In this document: in pieces, positions 29,472 to 37,615 of the stretch | Layout of the letters: every line of letters starts with the position of its first letter | Numbering within the stretch: position 1 is the first letter of the stretch | Assembly (NCBI RefSeq): GCF_001642025.1 | Contig: NZ_LWHO01000003.1 | Coordinates: 163,279-227,278, forward strand | Direction of reading: 5' to 3' | From: Cutibacterium namnetense | Lineage (GTDB): Bacteria > Actinomycetota > Actinomycetes > Propionibacteriales > Propionibacteriaceae | DNA: 64,000 bases | Notes under the pieces: generated by a model | What the model was told of the DNA's origin: nothing | What the model saw: only the letters and a program-made list of their open reading frames with translations | Databases searched by the model: none | Program-made: the position numbers and the translations under genes

Positions 29472-30518
29472 TCAGGGTTCGACGGTCACTTTGATGGCCT
29501 CGCCGTTGGCAACGATGTCGAAGACCGTCATGACGTCGTCGAGTTTCACGTGACGGGTCATGAGATCCTTGACTGGAACCTGCCCCGAAGCGATGTACTG
29601 CAAGGCACGTTTGTTGTGCTCGGGGGCTGAACCGTTGGCGCCATGGATGTGGAGCTGACGGTAGTGGATCAGGTTCGAGTCACAGGTAATTGTTGGGTTT
29701 GTCTTCGGTAGTCCGCCGAAGAAGGAGATACGGCCATTGCGCGCCGCCATGGCCAAGGCCTGCTCCTGAGTGATGTTGGCCGGGGTCGCGGTGATGATGA
29801 CGTCGGCACCGCGACCGTTAGTGAGCTCCATGATCTTGGCGACGACATCGTGCTGTGAACCGTCGATGGTGATGTCGGGCTTGACAGCAGTAGCCGACAT
29901 TGCGAGGCGTTCCGCGTTGATGTCGATCATGACGATAGTGCCGACGTTGTGTACACCCCGCGCGATGCGGGTGTGCATGCACCCGATCGGGCCGGCACCG
30001 AAGATGACGACGAAGTCGCCTTCTTCGATGCCGAGTTGCTCCTGGGCGTTGATGGCGCAGGCGAAGGGCTCGGCGGCACTGGCCTCGTCAAAGTCGACGC
30101 CGTCGGGGATGCGATTGAGGCCGTCAACCCTGAGCACTTGCGGCGGGACGATCATATATTCCGCGAATCCACCGTCATACTGATAACCGACGCTGGTCTG
30201 GTTTTGGCAAACCTGCATCCACCCCTTGCGACACTCGTGGCACTGGCCGCACGGGACAGCGGCAATCGACTGGACTCGATCGCCGACCTGCCAGTCGCCA
30301 GCTACCTTGGAGCCGATCTCGATGATCTCTCCGGCAACTTCATGGCCCATGGTCGTGACTCTGGTGATGTTCTGGTGGCCATTGTGGAGGATCTTGACGT
30401 CGGTGCCACAGGTGGAGCAGTTGCGAACCTTGATCTTGATTTCGTCGGGTTTGCACTCCGGCTCGGGGACGTCCTCGAGACGAACGTCTTCGGGTGCGTG
30501 GAACCTCAATGCCTTCAT
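29472..30518 (-). CDS. Zinc-dependent medium-chain dehydrogenase (polyol type)
   Basis: MDR-superfamily NAD(P)-dependent dehydrogenase. Catalytic zinc ligands are C37 and H59-E60; structural zinc cysteines are C90, C93, C96 and C104; the nucleotide fold carries GAGPIG. Its resemblance to sorbitol, threonine and galactitol-1-phosphate dehydrogenases, and its position 27 bp after the mannitol PTS gene on the same strand, suggest it oxidises the imported hexitol phosphate. Classic MtlD is a different, zinc-free family and is not in this window. The reaction is inferred from context. Confidence 0.82.
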   Translation of the reverse strand: MKALRFHAPEDVRLEDVPEPECKPDEIKIKVRNCSTCGTDVKILHNGHQNITRVTTMGHEVAGEIIEIGSKVAGDWQVGDRVQSIAAVPCGQCHECRKGWMQVCQNQTSVGYQYDGGFAEYMIVPPQVLRVDGLNRIPDGVDFDEASAAEPFACAINAQEQLGIEEGDFVVIFGAGPIGCMHTRIARGVHNVGTIVMIDINAERLAMSATAVKPDITIDGSQHDVVAKIMELTNGRGADVIITATPANITQEQALAMAARNGRISFFGGLPKTNPTITCDSNLIHYRQLHIHGANGSAPEHNKRALQYIASGQVPVKDLMTRHVKLDDVMTVFDIVANGEAIKVTVEP

Positions 30519-30545
30519 GATGTGTGCCTTTCTATAATCCGCTGA

Positions 30546-32450
30546 TTATGTTTGCTGGGAATCGAGAAGATGAAGGACTTCGTCGGCGGATGTCGCCTCA
30601 CGAAGGTGCCGGGCGGTTTCGCGGTGAGACAAGAGTCCCGCGAGAGCTGCCATGATCTCGAAATGCTCGTTGCTGGACGAAGCGATAGGAATGACGACGG
30701 TGCAGGTGTTCCCGTCCCATTCAACGCCGTCGGGGAACTGGAGAAAGCCTAGGGTGGCCTTGCTGATGTGGTCGCGGACCTCATTGACGCCGTGGGGGAT
30801 CGCGACTCCCTCACCCATGTAGGTGGAGATCTGCTCCTCCCGGGCGAGCATGCCCTTGACGTAGGCATCATCTGCGGCGCCTTCATCAATGAGCACCTGG
30901 CCAGCCATGGTGATGGCCTCCTCCTTGCTCGCAGCGTGCTGCTTGAGCCGGATGGCATCGCGGGGCAGCACACTGGCGGCGACGTGGGTAGGGCCGTTCG
31001 CAGTAGACGCCTGGGAAAGTTCTCCGTCATTGGCAGGTTCGGCGGCCTCACCACGTGCTGCGCGAACCTCCGCCTCGACGCGGTCGAAAGCAGGATCGTC
31101 GATGTAGTTAGTAAAGGGAACGACACGGGCGCTCGGGACGCGCTTGTGGGCGCGGCTGACCAGGCCCTCTTGAGTGAGGATGAGGGATGCGTCTGAGGGA
31201 ATCTGGTCGACGGCCTTGTGGTCGACCTCAACCCCATACTGGGACAGTCTCTTCTTCATGGTAGAGGCGACCATGGCCGAGGAACCCATACCTGCGTCGC
31301 AGGCGATGACGACTTTGGAGATGTTGGTAAGCGGGGCTTGAGGGCGGGTTGCGGCGGTGGCAGTGGGGTTTTTGTCCTCACCCGATACGTCATCCTTAGC
31401 GCGATCTGTGCGGATGAGCAGCATGGCGACCACAAAGGAGACGACAGTCGCGACGAGGAAGTCGGCAATCATGGCCAGGTAGTGCCCGGGTTGGCACATG
31501 AGGAACCATGCGATGATCGAGCCCGGGGAGGCCGGGGCGACGAGGCCGGCATGGAACGCGACGCCGACAGCCAGACCACTCATGCCCCCGGCAATGGTAG
31601 CGAGAATGGTCTTGGGCTTCATGAGTACGTACGGGAAGAAGATTTCGTGGATGCCGCCGAAGAGATGGATGATAATGGCGCCCGGAGTCGACTGACGGAT
31701 CTGACGAGAACCGAAAAACTGGTAGGCAACGAGTAAGCCGAGGCCGGGGCCAGGATTCGACTCAACCATGAACAGAATCGAGCGTCCGGTGGTGTGGGCC
31801 TCTTGAGTGCCCAACGGAGTGAAGATGCCATGGTTAACGGCGTTGTTAAGGAATAAGACCTTCGCCGGCTCAACGAGGACAGACGCGAGCGGGAGCAAGC
31901 CGTGGTGGACGAGGAATCCGACCCCACTCGCCAACCAGTCCATGAGGGTCGAGACGATCGGTTCGACGCCCAGGTGCCCGATGATGGCCAGGGTCATGCC
32001 GAGGATGCCGATCTCGAAATTGTCGACAAGCATCTCGAACCCAGAATGGATCCGGCCTTCAAGGAGCTTGTCGGCCCGTTTGAGGAGCCACGCGGCAAAG
32101 GGACCCATCACCATCGCGCCAAGGAACATCGTGATGTCGGCACCGACGACGACGCCCATCGTGGCGATCGCGCCAATGACGCCACCACGTGTCCCGTTGA
32201 CGATCTTTCCACCGGTGTAGCCGATGAGGACGGGAAGTAGATAGGTCAGGGTCGGGTCGACGAGCTTGGCGAGGGTTGCATTGGGCGTCCACCCCGTTTC
32301 GATGAAGAGAGCCGTCAACAGGCCCCAGGCGATGAAGGCTCCGATATTCGGCATGATCATGCCGGCCAGGAATCTTCCGAACTGTTGGACGGAGGCACGT
32401 ACGCCGTGTCCCTGCAGGTTCTTGTTAACCGTCGCGTCAGGTAGTGACAT
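30546..32450 (-). CDS. mtlA: Mannitol-type PTS permease EIICBA
   Basis: Phosphotransferase-system permease that imports and phosphorylates mannitol or a related hexitol. At 634 residues it has the full single-chain layout of E. coli MtlA (637): membrane EIIC domain at about 1-340, EIIB with phosphocysteine C384 (ACDAGMGSS), an Ala/Thr linker, and EIIA with phosphohistidine H553 (IPHGVNE). The active residues align almost exactly with E. coli C384 and H554. It is first in an operon with the zinc dehydrogenase; no MtlR regulator is present. Specificity is inferred from the family. Confidence 0.9.
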   Translation of the reverse strand: MSLPDATVNKNLQGHGVRASVQQFGRFLAGMIMPNIGAFIAWGLLTALFIETGWTPNATLAKLVDPTLTYLLPVLIGYTGGKIVNGTRGGVIGAIATMGVVVGADITMFLGAMVMGPFAAWLLKRADKLLEGRIHSGFEMLVDNFEIGILGMTLAIIGHLGVEPIVSTLMDWLASGVGFLVHHGLLPLASVLVEPAKVLFLNNAVNHGIFTPLGTQEAHTTGRSILFMVESNPGPGLGLLVAYQFFGSRQIRQSTPGAIIIHLFGGIHEIFFPYVLMKPKTILATIAGGMSGLAVGVAFHAGLVAPASPGSIIAWFLMCQPGHYLAMIADFLVATVVSFVVAMLLIRTDRAKDDVSGEDKNPTATAATRPQAPLTNISKVVIACDAGMGSSAMVASTMKKRLSQYGVEVDHKAVDQIPSDASLILTQEGLVSRAHKRVPSARVVPFTNYIDDPAFDRVEAEVRAARGEAAEPANDGELSQASTANGPTHVAASVLPRDAIRLKQHAASKEEAITMAGQVLIDEGAADDAYVKGMLAREEQISTYMGEGVAIPHGVNEVRDHISKATLGFLQFPDGVEWDGNTCTVVIPIASSSNEHFEIMAALAGLLSHRETARHLREATSADEVLHLLDSQQT

Positions 32451-32503
32451 CGGAGCTCCAGTGTGCTCAGCTGCCGATCATTGGCAGGATCCCCATCGAT
32501 CTG

Positions 32504-32511
32504 TGAACAAT
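32504..32511. repeat. Octamer repeat at mtlA promoter, copy 1
   Basis: TGAACAAT, overlapping the -10 element of the proposed mtlA promoter. An identical copy lies at 32,571-32,578. A regulator binding both could loop across the promoter; this is inference. Confidence 0.35.
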
Positions 32512-32538
32512 TCTGGATCTGTCAGTTTGTGTTGTCAA
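32510..32538 (-). promoter_or_regulatory. Probable sigma-70 promoter of mtlA
   Basis: On the minus strand a perfect TTGACA (32,538-32,533) is followed by 17 bases and CAGAAT (32,515-32,510), about 60 bases before the mtlA ATG. The -35 match and spacing are ideal; the -10 is 4 of 6. Confidence 0.55.
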
Positions 32539-32570
32539 GGAGTTGTGTTTTGTTGTTTTTATAGCGGATA

Positions 32571-32578
32571 TGAACAAT
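32571..32578. repeat. Octamer repeat at mtlA promoter, copy 2
   Basis: Second TGAACAAT, 67 bp from the first and just upstream of the -35 element. Confidence 0.35.
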
Positions 32579-32609
32579 GGGGTCGGACGGATGCCATCCG
32601 TCCGACCCC
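32579..32609. terminator. Hairpin between doxX-like gene and mtlA
   Basis: A 15-base arm (GGGGTCGGACGGATG) and its perfect complement separated by one base. In RNA the inner bases would open to a small loop, leaving about 13 strong pairs. Without a U-run, it is best read as a U-less terminator for the DoxX gene. Confidence 0.6.
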
Positions 32610-32612
32610 GCT

Positions 32613-32640
32613 GATGTCTCGCCTCTCAGGGCGAGACATC
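32613..32640. terminator. Hairpin overlapping the doxX-like stop codon
   Basis: GATGTCTCGCC, six-base loop, GGCGAGACATC: 11 perfect pairs. Its outer arm includes two bases of the DoxX TGA codon. It stands in tandem with the next hairpin three bases away. Confidence 0.6.
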
Positions 32641-33040
32641 ACTTAGCGCCATTAAGGGCTACGGTGAGCAGGCCACCGATCAGGCCGAGATTTTTGCAGA
32701 ACTGGATTTGATCTCCTTGCTTGTCCGCGCCCTCCTTCTCCCAGAAGGCGTGTCCAGCAGCGGTTACTGGAACGAGCTGGGTGGCCAGGACGGTGGCGGC
32801 CAGGCGCGGCTTGATGCCAAGGGCTAGCAGGGAGCCAGCGGCCAGCATGGTGGCTCCGTTGACCTTGACCAGCAAGGTCGAATCGACATCAGAGATCTGG
32901 GAGCGGACCAGTTCTGGAAGTTTCTCAAGGAGCCCGTCAACAGCGTCAGAAAGCTGGTCGGCTTTCTGAACTTCGCCGAGGCCTCCGGTGATGAAGATGG
33001 TTGACAGCAGGGAACGCGCGGTGAACTTCGCAAGGGACAT
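32639..33040 (-). CDS. DoxX family membrane protein
   Basis: Small membrane protein of the DoxX family, linked in other actinobacteria to thiol or oxidative stress balance, though the biochemical role is unsettled. 133 residues with about four hydrophobic helices (SLLSTIFITGGLG; TMLAAGSLLALGI; LAATVLATQLVPVTAAG; LGLIGGLLTVAL). The ATG follows AGGAGG. It is followed by two strong hairpins, so it is probably transcribed alone. Confidence 0.82.
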   Translation of the reverse strand: MSLAKFTARSLLSTIFITGGLGEVQKADQLSDAVDGLLEKLPELVRSQISDVDSTLLVKVNGATMLAAGSLLALGIKPRLAATVLATQLVPVTAAGHAFWEKEGADKQGDQIQFCKNLGLIGGLLTVALNGAK

Positions 33041-33184
33041 AAAATCCTCCTGACTGATTTGATGCTAGTCCTATCGTGCCCCCATGACGGCTCGTCGGTG
33101 TGGCAACGTTCGCGTTTAGGCGATGAGTCCGCTTCTGTTGAGGTGCTGATCTCGACCCTCGCCGTAGTCTTGCCCCGCCGGAGA

Positions 33185-35335
33185 TCAGGCCGTGAGAGCG
33201 AGGGCCAGCGGAAGAACATGCCCGGCCCCAGCTCGTCTCAACAACCGTGCAGCGACAGTCATCGTCCATCGGCTAGAGATGACGTCGTCGACAAGCAGGA
33301 CTGACGCTCCACCAAGATGGGATAACCGAGACATCAGTCCCGGCCCGACGCTGAACCGATCGTGGACGTCACGGAGCCGGTAGGCCGAGTTCGTGGAGGA
33401 CTGTAGTGGGGCAGATCCATCCGCTAGGTCCAACCACCCAAGGTCTTGCAGCTGACCAACTCGTGCGATTCCCGAGGCCAGGGAATCAATGAGGTGCGGT
33501 CGGGTAACCGATGGCACCCGCACTACCGCGGCCGGACGCTGCTGCCAGTCCCACTCGGCCAGAACCCGCAAGCACGCTTTGGCCAAAGCCGGGGTGATCT
33601 CGGTGTCTACGGGGACACCATTGGCGTCGGAGCGAAGTAGGGCGCGCAGTGGACCTCCCCAGCCTAAGTCCGAGAGTCTGGCGATGACGCGCCCCTCGTC
33701 AACGGTTTCCTCGGCACCGATGCGTCCCTTAAGCGCAACACCGAGGGTGTCCATCCCCGAGGGCCAGATGGTGCGTGGCTCCACCGGGACTCCCACCCGA
33801 TTGAGGTATTGAACGGCCGTCGAGGAGGCGGACTGATCGACTTCGGATGGGTACCACGGCCCAGCACAGACGTCGCAATGCCCGCAAGGAGCCGTGGAGG
33901 GGTCATCAAGTTGCCCGGTAAGGAAGGTCATTCGACAGGTTTTTGAGTGCTCGTAGCTGAGCATGGCCTGCTGCTCCTCATGACGTGCCTGGGAGATACG
34001 TTCGTACCGTTCGGTGTCGTGTATCCACGGCTTACCGGTGGCTTGCCACCCATCTCGGACCTTCACGACCGAGCCGTCAACGGCCATCACCTTGAGTAAG
34101 AGCCCCAACTGACTACGCCTGATGTCGACCCGCGTCTCCAGTGCTGGAATAGACAGTGCCTGGCCGCCAGCTAGTGCTCTGAGCACGGCGTCGGCTCGTT
34201 CCTGGGTCGGCATAGAGGCGTCGGCGAAGTACGTCCAGATATCAGGATCCTCCGGGCCCGGAAGCAGCAAGATATCGGCATTGTCGGTGGCACGACCGGC
34301 GCGGCCTACCTGCTGGTAGTACGCGACCGGGGAGCTCGGCGCTCCCAGGTGCACGACGAAACCGAGGTCCGGTTTGTCGAACCCCATCCCTAGGGCGCTG
34401 GTCGCCACTAAGGCCTTGACCTGGTTATCGCGCAGGGCTTTTTCGAGTTCGGTTCTTGCTTCAGCATCGGTGCGTCCGGTATAAGCCCGCACACTGTGGC
34501 CAGCCATGGTTAGAGCACGTGCGGTGTCCTCGGCCGTCGAAACCGTCAGGCAGTAGATGATTCCCGACCCTGGAAGTTCGCTGAGGTGCTGGACGAGCCA
34601 ACCGAGCCGGTCGGAAGGATTAGGCAGGTTGAGTACACCGAGTCGCAGTGATTTCCGGGCTAACGGCCCACGAAGAATGAACACATCGTCAGTGCTGGAG
34701 GCAATCTGCTCGGCCACGTCCTGGACTACACGTGAGTTCGCGGTCGCCGTTGTTGCAAGTACTGGGACCGTGACTGGTAGGGCGGAGACCAGGTTACGGA
34801 TGCGTCGATAATCGGGGCGAAAATCGTGCCCCCAGTCAGAGATGCAATGAGCTTCATCGATAACCAACATGCCCATTCGCCTCACCAGCTCGGGCAGCTG
34901 CCGGCTGGCGAATGTGGGATTGACGAGGCGCTCGGGGGAGACCAATAGGACGTCGAGTTCGTCGGCGTCGAGGCGTTGGGCTATCTCGGGCCACTCGGTG
35001 GCATTGGCCGATGAGATTGCCGCCGCGCGCACTCCAGCCCGCTTTGCGGCAGCGACCTGGTCACGCATGAGGGCGATGAGTGGCGATACGATGAGAGTTG
35101 GCCCCGAGCCGATAGCACGCTGTAACAAGGCGGCGACGAAATAGACCGCTGACTTTCCCCAACCGGTGCGCTGGACTACGAGCGCTCGACGGTGATGGGC
35201 AACCAAAGCCTCTATAGCTTCCCACTGGCCGGGGTGAAAATCGGCATCGTTGCGACCGACGAGACGGCGAAGGATCTCCAACCCGTGGGCGCGTAAATCA
35301 TCCACTTCCGGTATTGCGTCGCTAGTTGTCGTCAT
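33185..35335 (-). CDS. RecQ-family helicase with C-terminal PRTase-like domain
   Basis: 3'-5' DNA helicase of the RecQ group. Motif I TGWGKSA, motif II DEAH in VIDEAHCISDWGHDFRP, motif VI YYQQVGRAGR and the RecQ zinc cysteines (CRMTF then CGHCDVC) are all present. There is no HRDC domain. Instead a linker and winged-helix-like region lead to a C-terminal segment with VLLVDDVISSRWTMT at about residue 680, the PRPP-binding loop pattern of phosphoribosyltransferases. 716 residues from the ATG at 35,335, which has AAGGAGGG upstream; seven more codons are open upstream. The role of the second domain is unknown. Confidence 0.88.
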   Translation of the reverse strand: MTTTSDAIPEVDDLRAHGLEILRRLVGRNDADFHPGQWEAIEALVAHHRRALVVQRTGWGKSAVYFVAALLQRAIGSGPTLIVSPLIALMRDQVAAAKRAGVRAAAISSANATEWPEIAQRLDADELDVLLVSPERLVNPTFASRQLPELVRRMGMLVIDEAHCISDWGHDFRPDYRRIRNLVSALPVTVPVLATTATANSRVVQDVAEQIASSTDDVFILRGPLARKSLRLGVLNLPNPSDRLGWLVQHLSELPGSGIIYCLTVSTAEDTARALTMAGHSVRAYTGRTDAEARTELEKALRDNQVKALVATSALGMGFDKPDLGFVVHLGAPSSPVAYYQQVGRAGRATDNADILLLPGPEDPDIWTYFADASMPTQERADAVLRALAGGQALSIPALETRVDIRRSQLGLLLKVMAVDGSVVKVRDGWQATGKPWIHDTERYERISQARHEEQQAMLSYEHSKTCRMTFLTGQLDDPSTAPCGHCDVCAGPWYPSEVDQSASSTAVQYLNRVGVPVEPRTIWPSGMDTLGVALKGRIGAEETVDEGRVIARLSDLGWGGPLRALLRSDANGVPVDTEITPALAKACLRVLAEWDWQQRPAAVVRVPSVTRPHLIDSLASGIARVGQLQDLGWLDLADGSAPLQSSTNSAYRLRDVHDRFSVGPGLMSRLSHLGGASVLLVDDVISSRWTMTVAARLLRRAGAGHVLPLALALTA

Positions 35336-35417
35336 GGTCCCTCCTTGCGCTGTCATCCTTCCTGGGGCTAGTGACAGTTTCGTGGCGAGACTTCGGCGCG
35401 AAGGAAGAACACCCTAG

Positions 35418-36635
35418 TCAGAACGGCAATGACAACCGGTCAACTACCTTTTGCGCTCGACCCTGCTGGGCGGAGACGATACCCCCCAGCCACTCGACGA
35501 CCTGATTTTGGGCGGCCTCGTCAAAGGACTGGACAACGTCGAGGTATTCGGCCCCAGAGGTGGCGGCCGCACTGCATAGACGCATGACCTCGGCCGGCGC
35601 GGGGGAATCGGCTGCCTCGAGGCAGGACAGGAAAGCATCACGGTTCTCGATCAATTGAGCGCGTCCGGCATCAGTCGGCTGGACCTTGCCGATGAGGGAA
35701 CTCAGTCTCTTGACCCGTTCGTTACGTGCTGAGACGAGGTTGTCGAGCGCGCCTTGCCAGACCAATCCGGAGAGGCGATCACGAGACATGAAGAGGCGGC
35801 GAATCTGGCAGTACCAGGCCTGTAGAGCAGACAAATTGCCCAGATACGTGACGTTATGGGCGACGATGCGATTGAGCTTGGAGTAGCTGTTCGGGGTCAC
35901 AGGGCGTTGACGTCCCGCAGGGGGAGCGGACAGCACGAGCTGATCATCCTCCGTAACGTCGTCACGTAAGATCGAGCCTGCCCCGACTACGGTGCCAAAT
36001 CCGGTGGCTACTGGCCCGACGGTGCCGCCTTGACCACCTAGGAAAATTGGATGACGGTTGAGCAGCACCCCGTGCGGCACATCGCCGAAAAGGGAGGCTG
36101 TCGTCTTGTCGCCGTCAGGAGTGAAGTTGAAGTGAATGTAGGAAGAACCGACTTCAGAATGGTTCGTCCTTGAGGTACCGCCGGCCAGGAGGACATCACA
36201 GAAGTTGATGAGGCTTCCCAAGGTGACAAAAGGCATGAGAATAGTTTGCTTGAGACCGACGGTATGGGCTCCATTGGCCTGTTCTTCGAGGATAGTGCCC
36301 CCGCGAACGTGGGCACCCGAGCCCATGTTCGCCCCGTCAAGGAAGACGGTATCCTGGGCGAACCCACCCTTGAGCTTGACCTTGGTGCCAAGTTGGCAAT
36401 CCTGGATCGTCATGGGAGCTTCATCTCCGAGTACACATCCAGCTGAGATGACAGTCCGACGGCCACGGATTCGGCATCCGGGCCCGATGACCACGCCATC
36501 ACTACTGATGTTGTTGATGTCGACTGCCTCATCAATGTCGACGGTCAGCGGATTCGGGATGCGTACCCCCTTGTCGATGAGCTTGGCCACCTTCTCCAGG
36601 CCGCGTGGTTCGAGCACACGGGAGTTGACGTCCAT
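35418..36635 (-). CDS. Left-handed beta-helix (hexapeptide-repeat) protein
   Basis: A 405-residue protein whose N-terminal 250 residues read as hexapeptide-like repeats (VVIGPGCRIRGRRTVISAGCVLG, GANMGSGAHVRGG, TVGPVATGFGTVVGAGSIL), the fold used by sugar nucleotidyl- and acyltransferases such as the GlmU C-terminus. No GlmU-type N-terminal nucleotidyltransferase motif is present, although relatives are often labelled UDP-GlcNAc pyrophosphorylase. The C-terminal 150 residues are helical. The ATG has AAAGGA upstream. Function unknown; a sugar-nucleotide role is a guess. Confidence 0.75.
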   Translation of the reverse strand: MDVNSRVLEPRGLEKVAKLIDKGVRIPNPLTVDIDEAVDINNISSDGVVIGPGCRIRGRRTVISAGCVLGDEAPMTIQDCQLGTKVKLKGGFAQDTVFLDGANMGSGAHVRGGTILEEQANGAHTVGLKQTILMPFVTLGSLINFCDVLLAGGTSRTNHSEVGSSYIHFNFTPDGDKTTASLFGDVPHGVLLNRHPIFLGGQGGTVGPVATGFGTVVGAGSILRDDVTEDDQLVLSAPPAGRQRPVTPNSYSKLNRIVAHNVTYLGNLSALQAWYCQIRRLFMSRDRLSGLVWQGALDNLVSARNERVKRLSSLIGKVQPTDAGRAQLIENRDAFLSCLEAADSPAPAEVMRLCSAAATSGAEYLDVVQSFDEAAQNQVVEWLGGIVSAQQGRAQKVVDRLSLPF

Positions 36636-36677
36636 CGATGATCCTTTCGAGGTCGTGATCCGTTGCCATCAGCCTAG

Positions 36678-37529
36678 TCACTCCCGTTGACGGCCGCGGG
36701 CCATGACGAGCCAGGCCGCGGTGACGACGAATGCCATCCCGAGCAGTTGCGGCCCGGTGAGGTTCTGGCCAAGGATGAGGAATCCTGCGGCTGCGGCGAC
36801 GGCCGGCTCGACACCAGTCAGGATGCCGTAGACCGTGGTGTCGATGTGGCGCAGCGCGTACATTTCCAGGCTGTAGGGCAGTGCCGACGACATCACTGCT
36901 ACAACCGCTCCGGTGAGGAGATGGTACGGCTCGACGAGACGTATACCCGCAGTGATGAAGCCAGTCGGCGCCAACACAACCGAACTGAGCAGGATGGCCC
37001 ACCACAGCCCCTCCAGTTTCGACCAGTTCATCCCCACTAACTGGGCCGACTTGGCATAGAGGGCCCAGAAGATACCTGCGACGAGGGCGAGCACCAGACC
37101 GAGGAGGTCAAGGTGGACCCAGTCGGCGCTAAGCGCACCTGAGACCCCCACCACCCCGCACAGAGCCAGCAGGATGGCGAGCCAGTCACGTAGGGATCGG
37201 CTCCCGAGAGCTGCCATGCCCAGTGGCCCCAGGAACTCGACGGTGACCGCGACGCCGAGAGGCAGGCGTTCCAAAGAGAAGTAGAACACGGTGTTCATGC
37301 CAGCCAAGGCGATGGTCAGCGCCAGCACCTTCCTCCAGTCAGCGCGGGTGTGGCCCCTCACGTGGGGTCGGGCAATCGGAGCTAAGACCAGGGCCGCCAA
37401 AGACATCCGTAGCGCTACGGTGCCCAAAGCTCCGACACGGGGGATGAGGGTTGCGGCGAAGGCTCCCCCGAACTGCACCGAGAGAATGGCCATGAATACC
37501 AAGATCGCTCCGCGCACGAGCGCTACCAT
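36678..37529 (-). CDS. EamA/RhtA-type drug-metabolite transporter
   Basis: Ten-helix inner-membrane transporter of the DMT superfamily with two internally repeated EamA domains (about 5-135 and 145-280). Members such as RhtA export threonine or homoserine. The sequence is strongly hydrophobic throughout, with the second-repeat motif YSLEMYALRHIDTTVYGILTGVEPAVAAAAGFL close to RhtA-type proteins. 283 residues. Divergent from tgt. The substrate is not certain. Confidence 0.85.
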   Translation of the reverse strand: MVALVRGAILVFMAILSVQFGGAFAATLIPRVGALGTVALRMSLAALVLAPIARPHVRGHTRADWRKVLALTIALAGMNTVFYFSLERLPLGVAVTVEFLGPLGMAALGSRSLRDWLAILLALCGVVGVSGALSADWVHLDLLGLVLALVAGIFWALYAKSAQLVGMNWSKLEGLWWAILLSSVVLAPTGFITAGIRLVEPYHLLTGAVVAVMSSALPYSLEMYALRHIDTTVYGILTGVEPAVAAAAGFLILGQNLTGPQLLGMAFVVTAAWLVMARGRQRE

Positions 37530-37615
37530 AACGCCGTGGCTGCCAAGTCCCCACCCGGACGAGCTTGCAAACCGGCGTCAACGACGCGATCCGGACATCC
37601 TGCAAGAATGACCCC

